A stretch of DNA of 64,000 nt from Rosa chinensis. Taxonomy: Eukaryota; Streptophyta; Magnoliopsida; Rosales; Rosaceae. Location of the stretch: the NCBI RefSeq assembly GCF_002994745.2, contig NC_037090.1, positions 31,044,501 to 31,108,500 of the forward strand, read 5' to 3'. Below, piece by piece: positions 49,384 to 60,793 of the stretch (the first letter of the stretch is position 1; every line of letters starts with the position of its first letter). Both the position numbers and the translations under genes were made by a program. The notes beneath the pieces were generated by a model. It did no database searches, was not told the origin of the DNA, and saw only the letters and a list, made by a program, of their open reading frames with translations.

Positions 49384-50922
49384 TTAACTTTGTCGGCCGT
49401 TGACATGGCTCTTGACATCGAATCCATCCCCATTGGGCTTCCTAGTGAGAGCAAGGTGCACGCCCGGGTCGTGGTGAGTGCAGGAACTGTTGTACACAAT
49501 GGAGTTGTTGATACCTTGAACATTGCTGTTTGTGAATGAACTCAGAGGCAGCTGTGATGAGCTCCCTGCCTTAATTCCTTTGTGGTGACTTTTGTCCTTC
49601 ATTTTTGGCTTGCCTTCCTCACCACTGCTGCTGCTGCTTTTATCAGATTCATGACTCCCAACTGTCTGTGCCGACTTACCATTGTGGCCTTTCTTGAAAA
49701 GATAATGAGAATGCTCCCCACGTTGCTCATGATGTTTATTAGGGGATCGCATGAGTTCCATAAAAGCCCCTTTGTTATCACCTGCAAGAGTTATGACCCT
49801 CATGCCTGAAGCCTCCTCAGAATCAGATGATAACTTCTTCTTGGTGATTTTCTCTTCTTGCTTTGCATGGTGGGCATGATTGCCAGGCCTTTGGGACTCA
49901 CGAGTAGAGTCATGATCCTGCTTTGAGACTCCAGTACTGAACCAGGAAGTCGGCTTTTGATCAATGGTCTTTTGGACCAGCACCGTCTTCTGCTCAGCCT
50001 CTAATGGAATCCTTTGATCAGTTTGATCTGCAGTGCTGGACCTTAACTGAGATGGTGGCAGTTTGAGAGGAGAGGGTGGCGGGGCAGTAGGTTTGGGCCT
50101 GCTAGGCGACTGAGGTGGGGTATTATTCACCGGCTTAAGGGTTCTGGAAGGCGGAATGTAACTGGGACTAGGCTCCCGAGCAGTACTGGGTAATGAAATG
50201 GTTGTGCTTCTGGGTTTAGGCGGAGAATAAGTTTGTCGTGGCACTGAAATTGTAGCGGCTGCGGGTTTTGGAGGAGAAGTCTGTGGTGGTGGTACTGCTC
50301 TGGAGGTAGCTGGATAGTCGGACACTGAAGTAGTGACCCTGCTTGTAGGAGATGGCACCCCTGATGTAGAGGATGGGGCTACCTTTCCAGGAGATGATGG
50401 TACTGATGAAGAGGATGTGATGGCAATTGCAGTTGCAGGAGGGGATGCTGCTGAGGGAGCAGAACTAACGCCACGAGCTGGGGACGATGGAACTGATGCA
50501 GTAGAACTCGTCATAGCCAAAGGTGGTGCTGGAGCAGCAGCAACCGGTGGGGGTGCCACAGCAGATGGCCGTGGAGTTGGAGTTGGGGCTGCTAGTGGCC
50601 GTGGAGTTGGAGTTGGGGCTGCTGGTGCGGGCGGAGTTGGAGCTCGGACCGCTGGTGGCGGTGGAGTTGGAGTTGGTGCTGCTGGTGCTGGCGGAGTTGG
50701 AGCTCGGACCGCTGGTGGTGGTGGAGTGGGTTCAGCAGGAGGAGGAGGAGCTAGCGGCCTCAATGTTGGTCGAACCGCAGGTGCAGGGGCAGGGGTTGGT
50801 GCCGGGGTGGGTGCCGGGGCTGGTGCAGGAGTCGGGGCTGGTGCAGGGGCTGGGGTTGGTGCCGGGGCTGGCCGCACCATGGAGCTTAGTCGAAACCAAG
50901 GACGAGTAGGTTGTGCTGCCAT
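49384..50922 (-). CDS. Proline-rich (extensin-like) protein with conserved C-terminal part, intronless
   Basis: 512 codons. The N-terminus MAAQPTRPWFRLSSM lacks a signal peptide, so despite the extensin-like look it is probably intracellular. Residues about 17-50 are a short-period APAPTPAP array. Residues 50-330 are Pro/Ser/Thr-rich with PPPPA, SPPKP and VPSSP motifs. The C-terminal third is not low complexity: SGMRVITLAGDNKGAFMEL (about 385), a His/Lys/Ser-rich linker, and VQGINNSIVYNSSCTHHDPG near the end, followed by VHLALTRKP and the final GRQS. This tail occurs in a plant family often annotated as proline-rich or vegetative cell wall gp1-like, with function unknown. The opposite strand has a 202-codon frame caused by the biased repeat. 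The gene is flanked on both sides by Helitron and retroelement sequence but looks intact. Confidence 0.8.
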   Translation of the reverse strand: MAAQPTRPWFRLSSMVRPAPAPTPAPAPAPTPAPAPAPTPAPTPAPAPAVRPTLRPLAPPPPAEPTPPPPAVRAPTPPAPAAPTPTPPPPAVRAPTPPAPAAPTPTPRPLAAPTPTPRPSAVAPPPVAAAPAPPLAMTSSTASVPSSPARGVSSAPSAASPPATAIAITSSSSVPSSPGKVAPSSTSGVPSPTSRVTTSVSDYPATSRAVPPPQTSPPKPAAATISVPRQTYSPPKPRSTTISLPSTAREPSPSYIPPSRTLKPVNNTPPQSPSRPKPTAPPPSPLKLPPSQLRSSTADQTDQRIPLEAEQKTVLVQKTIDQKPTSWFSTGVSKQDHDSTRESQRPGNHAHHAKQEEKITKKKLSSDSEEASGMRVITLAGDNKGAFMELMRSPNKHHEQRGEHSHYLFKKGHNGKSAQTVGSHESDKSSSSSGEEGKPKMKDKSHHKGIKAGSSSQLPLSSFTNSNVQGINNSIVYNSSCTHHDPGVHLALTRKPNGDGFDVKSHVNGRQS

Positions 50923-51021
50923 AATTAATCACAAGGAATAGTTTGAGGTAGAGAGTCTATCCTAGAATCAATGAAGGAACCTAGGAATTGGACACAATGA
51001 GAAATGGTTCGTGTGTGCTGT

Positions 51022-51029
51022 TATTTATA
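51022..51029 (-). promoter_or_regulatory. TATA box of the proline-rich gene
   Basis: TATAAATA on the minus strand, 100 bases before the ATG at 50922. A start about 30 bases downstream would give a leader of about 70 nt, normal for a plant gene. Confidence 0.65.
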
Positions 51030-52811
51030 GGTATCAGAAGTCTGGGCACGGGAACTTAAGTTTGAGATAATAAAAAATTTGAGGGGATGAACTTATGGAG
51101 AAAAACATGCAAAGCACGCTAAGAGGGGAAAGTGAAGAGAGAAATAAGAAAGGCATCAGATGCTGGCAATGCACCTAATTTTCTGGTCTCTTTTGAAGGG
51201 AAAAAAGCACCCTGAATTCATGATGCAAGATTGGTATCCAGTAGAGTAAATTAGAAGAGTTATGATGGAGTGACCTCCCCTTGTTTGTTATTGGGGATTC
51301 TCTACACCATAAACAATCTTCAACAATGATATCTCATGAACTCTTTACATTTTAGAAAACCAATTGCCTCATTACTTTTGAATTTGTTTTCTTTAGGATT
51401 TGACAGCTAATTGACAACATTTTATTATACCATTGATTTCTGATGTGTTCTCTCTGATATTAGGGATTTCAGTCTACTCCGGTCTGGGAAGAATAACTTT
51501 CTGTCTGTGTTGTGAATCTTATTTGTCAACACACTATGGCAGTTCAATTCTTGCAAGTTTAATACTCATTTCTGTAGCACTTTGTGAGTATTCGTGTAGT
51601 TATGTTTCTATTAGAACAGTTTGAGATGAACATCAAAAACCCTTTTGGAGAAAAAGTAGAATTCATAGATGATTCACATTCTGTAGATTTGTAAATATTT
51701 TGCGGTAGTTGGTGTCACCTCATATTGTCATATTCATTTACTTCATGCTGTAAATTTTTCTAATGCAAGAATTAGAATCAATTCTTCGAATTTTAACTGT
51801 GCTAATGGCTGCTAGCTCTCTCAGGAAGGACAAGTCACGTTGCTTGATTGTTAGTATTGCTTTCAACGTACAATGGGCTGGCTAGCAATAATGGCATATA
51901 TGCATATGATCAGTGTGCTTCTTTCGTTAGTTTATGAATGATGGCTGACAGTAAAAGACCATTGTTATTCTTAACGATCACAAAAGCTAGCTATGTATTT
52001 AAGGGTCACTGTAATAGGATTCTTGAAATCTTCTGAGGATTTTGGTACCGCTAATGTCTGTGTCTTCCTCCTGACTTTGCTTGCTGCGGCTTGAGATGCT
52101 GCTACCACTTTCACTTTTGCCTGTCTTCATGTCCTTTAAGATTCATCTAGTTTGATCACTATCAACGTATGGACGGTATGAGAGGGGAGGGTCATTTTCG
52201 TTAATTTGTTTCAGCAGTGGAGTGCAGGGCAGCTGAAAGGAAAAGACAGATCTGTAGGACGTAAACATAAATTAATGTCCAAACTGCTGAACGATTCCCA
52301 GTGACCCATTTGAGTACATTTGAGAAAGTTGAAGAAAGTTAACAAGTGGGTCATTAGAATATCTACCTTTTTTTCTTTCTTCTTTTCTCGTTAGTTTGTG
52401 GAGGGTTGAGTTGAGACAGTTACTGTAATTTTTAGATACCTTTTTTCATGTCTAGTGTTGAATGAAGCTTCATGAAGCAAAGCACCTATGCAAGCTTACT
52501 GACCAGACCGCCAGAGCTTGATGTATCTAGAATTCTGGTTCCGGACCCTGGTCAAGGCCTTGGGTTTGCACCGGGGCGTACTAAGTCCGGGGGATAAGAG
52601 TAAGGATTGAAGTCCCCTTGGCTCCACGGACAAGGGTTCCGGATAACCATCTCACGACTGCTTAGTTTATATTTCTGCAACCCAAGAAAATGGCTCCTTA
52701 CGCAACCAAACATATAGAAGCAAGGTTATGAAGCGGGGTATATTATGCCTTAGCAAGGTCAAAACTTCAGCTCTTATGTGCATCTTTGATTCAAATTGTG
52801 ATATCACATTG
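51030..52811. other. Intergenic 5' flank of the proline-rich gene
   Basis: AT-rich with no gene recognised. A GC-rich island at about 52495-52665 has paired phrases (GGTTCCGGACCCTGGTCAAG near 52541 and GGACAAGGGTTCCGG near 52628 as an inverted match) and stands out from its surroundings; see findings. Confidence 0.4.
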
Positions 52812-53382
52812 TCATGGGAATTGAAATTTACGTAATTTAGGTCGAGGACCCATATTCAGAACATTCACAATCTTCCTATAAGCTGTCTGGATTGGTAGCA
52901 AATAGTTGTCTTCTTCCTTTATTGACGGATCTGTTTTTGTCATATGCAGTGGATGAGCTGGTGTGCTGGCACTAGGTTGATTCTTTGTGCTTGGAAAGAT
53001 ACCTTTCACTATGAAGTCATTTGCTTCACTGATTTGGATTAGGAAAATGTGAATTTGCCCTTTTGCTTGCAATATTTCTTCTGGCAATGTTTCCTGTGGA
53101 GCATAAGGGTACCTGTTTATGAGTTCTCTCTGCAAGTCATTCCAAACAATTGTTCAGCTGGTTTTCCTCTAAGCTTGACTGTGGCTTCACTGTTTGGATC
53201 TTCAATGGTGGCATGGACTCTATAACTGTAAAAGTATGTACCATTATTAGTAAGCAATATATTTGGTTGCTAATTTTGTGAGCAGCTTTATGTTCAAAAG
53301 TTAAAAGAGAAGGTATACAGAGAGTAAATTGAAATATGAGATTATTAATATGAGAGTAGAAAGTAAGTTCCCCTGTCTGCAT
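52812..53382 (-). pseudogene. Possible RPA-like (OB-fold) fragment of Helitron type
   Basis: The minus-strand frame 53135-52812 reads LPEEILQAKGQIHIFLIQIS followed by EANDFIVKGIFPS, which resembles the pattern of RPA70-like proteins carried by plant Helitrons (G-x-x-x-x-F-x-I-x-x-x, then F-x-V-x-x-I). A second frame, 53382-53137, lies just upstream. Similarity is weak and the piece is short; it could equally be an unrelated host fragment. Confidence 0.3.
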
Positions 53383-55664
53383 TGTGTTTTCTTCGTTCCT
53401 ATAGCTCGAGATATTAAAAGAGTATAAAGTGATTTAAGAAGTTAAAGGTTGGTCTGAGACTTGCTGCAAATGTAAAAACTGAAATTAAGGAGAATAATTG
53501 AACTTGCTGCATATAAAACTGACAGAAATCAAATGGAATCAAACAAAGCAAACAAAATAGCCTTTTAACTTCTTCTTTTATACAAATATTCCAGTGGTTT
53601 AGATGTGCAAAACCGGAAATTTTTGAAACATCAAAGGTAAAGAATAAACAAATTATGAAAACACTATAGCTATGATCAATTCCACAGTCTGATTTTACAT
53701 CTCACTCAAAGATCAAAACAAAAGCCTAAAAGGGTAACTCAAAACAAAACCATAAACACAAAATCCATTTTAACTTCTATCTCTAACTTTAATCCTTCAA
53801 AACAGGCACTCCCAGTTAGCTCTTACTAATCAAATTTCTTTTACTCAGATATATAAATAAGATCGGTTTGCAAAATTCACAATTTAGTTGCCCTTTCCGA
53901 AGTTAGTGAGCCTAGCATGTAAGGTTCCTCAAAATTCACAATGCTATTCTCTAAAAGCATTGAAGGTTACTAATATATAATGCAGGCTTGGTTCAAAGCA
54001 CTGTCAAAATTGAACTAAAGGTTATGAATCTTAATGACAGTTAGGTATTCTACTTTGGAAAATTATGAATGTTGTTTGGAGAAGCACAAACAGCTTATCA
54101 GTTTGTGAAGCCTTCTCAACAGCCTGAGGATATAATCTGCAAAAGCAATAGGAAAAGCTACATTAAGTTGTTTCTTAACTCTTCTATATGCATACTAAAG
54201 GGAAAATTTAAACAACAGATATGAATGAAATTGAAAACTGGGTTTGTGAGCTGTCCCTTGCTCCAGCAGACATATCCTAGTATGAAATTGAAAAATCATT
54301 ACAAAAGAAAGAAAAAAAATTGCAAAGGAGAACTGTTTAGTAGCGATAATTAGTCATAAAGAAAAGCAAAAATCAAAACAACATTGAAGTTGTGACCATT
54401 GTTTGGAAGTTTTTATATCAGTAGCAGCAACTCTTTGGTTTTCATGGGGGATTTAACAAAGTTAACTTTTGTTATTGTGGAAATCTGATCTTGAATTCAT
54501 TGTTATTAAATGAATACTATGTAAATGAAGTTCTTATTGAGTATTTGAATTTGAATTCATTTCGTCATCAGCAAATTATTGAGACAAAGCTGTTTGCAAA
54601 TTTGCAGTACTTTAGTTTCTTATTCTTATTCAGATACAAACCATAAATTCGTTACCTGATTTTGATACAGAGCTAATGTTTATGAACTCATTCATGCAAT
54701 TTGAATAATAATTAAAGTTTGCACAGTTTGGAGGTAGACAAAAGTAAGGGTACTCACAATGATGATCAGAACACAACTGGGCTCTTGATTTCAAGTACGG
54801 CTCTTGGAAGCTGCTTTTCTGTATTAAATCAAAGATATAATAAGCTATCTAGTAAACCACTACAACCAAAACCAAATACCCAAATTCATTTTTTGCTTCC
54901 TTAGATTCATGTCAAAGATATAATAAGCTATCTCACCTAAAGCATAACATAAAAGGAAAACTCACAAATCATCTTGACCACAGATCACACTACTAAAAAA
55001 TTGCCATTGTATGCTTTGGACGCAAAAGAAACCTAACAACAATTAGGTACATATCTAGATCAAATCCATGATTATCAAGCTCAAAAATCTTATCAAATTC
55101 ACTGAACAACTCATATAATGCAAACCTCTCTTAACATAAAACTCAGACTGGAGGTTTATAAAATTAAAATATCAACAGATAATCATCTTTTTTTTTTTAA
55201 TCAAACAAAAAGATACCTATCAAACAATCATGCTTGGTCCAAGAACATACCTATCGATTCAACTGAGGATGTTCTCTGAGCACATGATCACCACTGGAAC
55301 TTTGTAAATGATTCTTGTTTCACATTCATACCAGACAAATAAATCTCCAAGCCATCAAAATATTGGGACAATCACGATTTCAAAACAGAAAGAGACAAAC
55401 TTCTAAGACAACAAACATATATCAATTTTTCTGGTTAAAAACAATGTTCAATGACATAGGAAAAAAGAAAAAAGAAAAAAAAAACTGACTGAAAATAAGA
55501 AACAAACCAAAACGAAGCAAGAGGCTGACTCAATAATCTCTCATCTTAAATTGGATTGAGTTTTGGGTTAAGAGACTGCTTTAGGTTCGTGTAGATAATA
55601 GAAACGGTTTTATCAACTCAATATGGATATCAGAACTTGGAATTTAAAGAATTACATGCATATG
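53383..55664. other. AT-rich non-coding DNA, probably Helitron leader-like
   Basis: No gene, RNA gene or terminal repeat recognised. Composition and phrase use resemble 40730-44200, in line with Helitron-derived DNA. Confidence 0.35.
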
Positions 55665-55683
55665 CATTTACATGTTAGATTCT

Positions 55684-58187
55684 GTTTTTTTTTTTTTTTT
55701 TTTTTTGAGAAGAAACAGCCTTTTATTAAAATAGCAAAAATTGAGATACAGGGAGGTGGACAAGGAGTCCGCTTTAATGATCTAAAGAGGGCAGCTAGGG
55801 CTATAGGCCTAGCATCTCATCTAATAATACTAATCAAGGCTTAGGGGCTTATACTACAGCTGCTTGCCAGTTAAGTATAATGGAAGAAAGACTATAATCC
55901 TTGAATTCCTTAGAAATAGAAACCCATAAGGATGCCCAGAACTTGACTCTCTCCCACAGGTCTTCCTTCTCCACCCCTCCATAGTTTTCAAATAATCTTT
56001 TATTTCTTTCCATCCAGACCACCCAAACTACAGCTAGCACCCCACAACCCCAAAGGGTTCTGGCCTTTTTACCTTTACCAAACGCTATGGGGTTTTCTCT
56101 TAGCAAGTCATTTCTCTCTAATGGAGTTGTCCAGTCCACTCTTGCCTCCCTAAATAATTTTTTCCATAAGAAATTAGCCACTTCACAATGCACGAAGACA
56201 TGATCAGCACTTTCCCCTTGAGCTTTGCATAAAATGCACCAGTGAGAAAAACAACTTCCCCGTCTTCTCCTTTGAAGAACATCACATGTATTCGTCTTCC
56301 CCAGTACCACAAGCCATCCCAAAATCTTCACCTTAGTAGGGACCTTGACCTTCCAAATAAACTTTGCAGGAGCAAAAATTGGACCTGATCCACCACTAAT
56401 TAAGAAGCTATGGAAAGATTTGCAAGAGAATTTCCATTAGGCTCAAGCTTCCACCTCCTTTCATCTGGTTTGGACTCCACTAATCGGACATTTTCTAGCT
56501 AAACCATCAGCGAGGCAAACTCCTCAATCTCTTCATCATTTAAGTTTCTTCTGAACCCAAAGTCCCAGCTCATCGGAAAAATGAGAGGGATAGCTAACCT
56601 TTCCACTGAATAGTTGGTGTGTCTTGATAGTCTGAACAACCTTGGAAAGTAGAATTTTAAGGGTTGATCCTCTAGCCAAGAGACTCCCAGAACCTCACTC
56701 TTTTGCCATTGCCCACAATTAGTTTATGACAGAGAGAATATTGGCTTATTCCTGCTGAAATATCCTTCCAAGGACTTCTACTTGATCCACCCAAACTTGG
56801 CTTTGCGTCCCACCCATTCACATCATATCCATATTTGCTCCTTATTACAGCATGCTGTAAGGACTCTCTCTCCAAAGGAAAACTCCAAAGCCATTTCCCT
56901 AGGAAAGACTTATTTTTTGCTAGTAGATTCCCGATTCCCAGCCCTCCTCTTTCTTTGCTTTTGGACACTATCTCCCAACGAACAAGATGGTTCTTCTTAC
57001 CCTCTCCGACACCATCCCAGAAAAAAAATTTCAGAAGAGATTCTAATCTCTTTGCTACTCCCACTGGAATTTGGAATAGAGATAAATAGTATGTTGGGAG
57101 GCTGCTTAGAACTGCTTGAATCAATGTCAGCCTACCGCCTCTCAACAAAAAAGCTTTTTTCCAACCCTCCAATCTCTTCTCAATTTTCTCTACAACTGGG
57201 TTCCAAAATGAGGCTTGCTTGGGTTACCACCTAAGGGAAGGCCCAGGTATTTCATAGGCCAAACTCCAATCTCACAGCCTTGTTCATCAGCCATCCTTTC
57301 TAATCTCCCAGCCTCAGTATTTATTCCAACTACGGAGCATTTTGATTTATTGATTTTCAGCCCTGAAAACAAACAGAAACTTTCTAGGACCATGTTTAAA
57401 TTATTCCAATTCTGGTCATCATCCTTCAAAAAGAAAATTGTATCATCAGCGAATTGCAGATGAGTGATTTCAACCTCTTCCCTCCCGACTACCAGGCCTT
57501 CAATTAGTCTACAATCTCTTGCTCTCTCCATAAGTCTATCCAGGACATACACCACTAGGGTAAAAAGAAAAGGTGATAAGGGGTCACCTTGCCTTAATCC
57601 CCGAGAAGCATCGAATTTTCCTCTTGGTCTCCCATTTATCAGAATAGAAAAATTTGCTGACCTCAGACAACCCCCTATCCATTTTCTCCATCTGTCTCCA
57701 AAGCCTTTACTTTCCATAACATAATCCAAAAAGTTTCACTCTACGTGATCATACGCTTTCTCAAAGTCAATTTTGAACACCAGACCCTCTTTCTTCTTCT
57801 TCCTTGTCTCATCAACCACTTCGTTAGCCACCAAAACTGCATCTAATATTTGTCTCCCTCTTATGAAAGCGCCCTGGACACCAGAAATGGTGTCACTTAA
57901 AACCTCTCTCAATCTCCAAGCTAATAACTTTGCAATAATTTTATATAAGCTTGTTATCAAGCTAATAGGTCTGTAATCCCCCACTTTTAGGGAATTTGCT
58001 TTCTTTGGTATAAGGCAGATGTATGTCTCATTCGTCACCTTATTCACAACTCCGTCTGTGTGAAATTCTGCCATAACATCTAATACCTCTCTTTTGACCA
58101 CTTCCCAATTTCTTTGTAGAGCTGCGAATGAAAATCCGTCTGGACCCGGAGATTTATCCGTGTCACACTCGAACACTGCTCTTTTAA
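55684..58187 (-). mobile_element. 5'-truncated L1-type LINE, 2.5 kb, with perfect 19-bp target duplication
   Basis: CATTTACATGTTAGATTCT is found at 55665-55683 and 58188-58206. A run of 22 T (55685-55706) is the A tail of the minus-strand copy. The insert starts inside the reverse transcriptase and ends after the zf-RVT domain. Perfect duplications and a long uninterrupted A tail point to a fairly recent insertion. Confidence 0.93.
55849..58176 (-). pseudogene. LINE reverse transcriptase and zf-RVT, broken
   Basis: RT begins in DKSPGPDGFSFAALQRNW, then DYRPISLITSLYKIIAKLLA, GVQGAFIRGRQILDAVLVAN, KIDFEKAYDHVE, a TGA stop at about 57733-57735 where the family has Trp, GLRQGDPLSPFLFTLV, and the catalytic FADD box in HLQFADDTIFFLKDD. 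A frame change near 57190 leads to EGWKKAFLLRGGRLTLIQAV (57172-56672). Another break precedes the zinc-finger part (56331-55849: CVLCK-like CILCKAQGESADHVFVHC, ARTLWGCGVLAVVWVVWMER). The catalytic Asp pair is intact, but the chain is interrupted and the endonuclease is missing. Confidence 0.88.
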
Positions 58188-58206
58188 CATTTACATGTTA
58201 GATTCT

Positions 58207-60541
58207 ACTATTAAGCCTTCAATTCCAGAACCAACCAACAATCAAAGAGATTCTAATAACATCCCCACCGATATAACATACAGTAAAATCATAACTTGAA
58301 ACCTCTCCAATCAATAATCAACAACCCAGACCCGCAGACAAACAAAGCCCCCCAAAACGCAGAAACCCATACCAATTCAAAACCATCAACAACAAAAGAC
58401 CCACTCAAAAACCGAATCACACAAAAACTGACAAAAGCACTAGCAGCAGAAGCAGAAAACTTAGACACAGTATTGTTCATTGTTGTGATTAAGACAGAAA
58501 AGCGAGATTGCAGGAGACGAATGTTCAGACTCTTGCTATCTATACTGTCAAACTGAATTGCAGGCGACTTCGTTAATGCCTAATTCTCCACTTCTTAACA
58601 AAATGGTAACAAAGACCACAAACACCCTCTTTCAAAAGAAAAATATCTAGGTTTTATTTCCTGCTTGCAAATACACTAATTTTAATTGGTTCTGTAAAAA
58701 CTCATGTGCAGACAATTGCAGGGGCAGTTAGATAAACTGTCCTTACTCTTGCATTGCTACTTGCCATGCTCCGAACACCGAAAGCATACAAACATGTAAC
58801 CCCTATAATAACAATTTGAAACCTCAGAAAATCATTTACAGTTACCACCTAAATCCGTCCCTTGTTTTTCTCAAGAAAAAAACAGTGACTAAACGGCAAT
58901 AATATAGAATATAATGGTGAAGAAACTAAGCAGTTTTGTCTGCTATTAGTCTAATTAGCCTAATTTAAATACTATGAAACTTTGTCATTCATAGAATTAA
59001 TTCTGATACATTTTTGCTTCCAGCTATGCATTCTAATAGCTTAATTCGGATTGCATAGCGATCAAAAAGTTTACATAGCAGACAATATGATAATCAGAAT
59101 AGCTTTTATTTTGTTTAATGAATGAAAACCTTCAAACTTTGAACTGTTTACAACTTCCGATCCAAGATTTTTGTGGTTTAAAAAAAAAAAGGAAAAAAAA
59201 AAAAAAAGCAAAATAGCACTGAAATTGTTTGGAACAAACTAATCTAATTGTCCAAAAGTTTGATGCCAATCAAGAACATTAGATAACAGACACCAGAATG
59301 ACTTTCATTTGATTTAATAATTAAAAAGGTTCCAACTTTCAATTGTTAGCACAGTATAAAACTATTAATAGGTAGATGCTAGGCTACCAACTGAAAACAC
59401 GAACAACACTAAAAGAAACTAAGAACAAATTTCACATAATCACATGCAATAAGACAAAATCCATAAAAAAAAAGAACCACCCACTGAAATTGACCAAATC
59501 CCACAGATTAGACCAATTCTGATAAGAAGCATGACCTACATTTACATCGAAAACAGAAATTAAGCGAATACAAAAGCAAATAGTTTGTGCTGGGATTGAT
59601 CCAAAAAATAAAAGATTGATCCAAATAGTATGCACATGGCAAAAAGGTATCAGCAAATAGTAATATCATTAAGTCTGTAAGCACTGTTTTATACATTCCT
59701 ACTGGTTTAGCTACTGTTACCTTTTCTGCTATCAACTGATGTGCTCTTTTCTAAGTTCTAAGATTCTTCTCGAACTGTATTAGCTGCCTCTTTTGATATG
59801 CTTATGGAAATCCCTGCAGTATATCATATGTAGAGGACCAGAGGTTAAATCCATGTCAAATCTAACTCGAACACAAATTTGCTGTAAACAGAAGTGAAAG
59901 CAAAAAGAAAAAACAAAAAACAAAAAACAAAGGTTTGAAAGTCACATTGAGCAAACACTGATTAGTTAATTATATTTCTAATAGTAGCTGCACATATTTT
60001 CAGCTACCAGGCTCTATTACATATATAGCCAAATAGCCAAGATCCAAAACCCAGCAGAAAGAAAGAAAGGAACCCAGAAAATCATAACTCCAGTTTTCAG
60101 AAGATCATAAATAGCTGAAACCCAGAAAATCATTCTTACCTACCACCCAAATTCACCCCCTTCCTCCCCATATCAAAACCCAATAATTCCAATAGCTGAA
60201 AAGAAAATCGTTGCTTTTATCTTACATCTCTTATAAACTGAATCACATCAAACTCCAAATTCAACAACCCAATAAACACCCGTAAATAAACATGAGTAAT
60301 CAGATATGGTAAATAGTATTTCAAAACAGTATCAGAACCCAATCTCCAGACGAACCTCTTCTCTTCTGCTTTCGATTCCAACAACCCAATCTCCTCTTCT
60401 TCCTCTCTCTCGGATTAGCTTTCCTCTCTCGCGCCAGTCTCAGAACAGTATCTTATGAACACCAACCTGTCCTTAGATGTATGTATAATAAATTAGTTAA
60501 AACACTGCACAAAAGTTTAATTATAAACCATAGTGAAGTTA
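58207..60541. other. Helitron-leader-like non-coding DNA
   Basis: Continues the sequence interrupted by the LINE. 58331-58400 resembles 42421-42490. The end near 60380-60470 is GA-rich on the minus strand with GTTCATAAGATACTGTTCTG, similar to GTTCATAAGAGCTACAGTAC near 44165, suggesting the 5' region of a second Helitron copy. No gene recognised. Confidence 0.45.
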
Positions 60542-60779
60542 TGATAAGATCATTTACTGTTCATTCCTGACTTTCCTTGCTTTTGGTCCATTATCTTATT
60601 AGCTTTAACTCTTGAGCTGGACACGTTTTGGTTCTAGTTGACAGTTGGTTCAGATTATAACATTTTTGTAAAGACTATATATATGTTATTGTGGGAACCC
60701 TGTCCTGATTATGAAATGAAAATGCAGTTTCTTTAGTTTTCCTTCGTTCTTTCTTGCTTTTGGTAAACTGACTCTACCA
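60542..60779 (+). repeat. 5' LTR, 238 bp
   Basis: Begins TGATAAGATCATTTACTG and ends GACTCTACCA. Holds a TATATATA box (about 60676-60684). TG...CA ends. Confidence 0.95.
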
Positions 60780-60781
60780 AC

Positions 60782-60793
60782 TGGTATCAGAGC
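60782..60793 (+). other. Primer-binding site, initiator Met tRNA
   Basis: TGGTATCAGAGC, complementary to the 3' end of plant initiator tRNA-Met, two bases after the 5' LTR and directly before the gag ATG at 60794. Confidence 0.93.

Noticed and set aside
49384..50922. PERK kinase or secreted extensin
   Set aside because: No signal peptide, no SPPPP-YVY arrays and no kinase domain.
50333..50941. 202-codon Gly/Ala-rich plus-strand frame
   Set aside because: It is the antisense of the Pro/Ala repeat of the proline-rich gene; codon bias opens all frames there.
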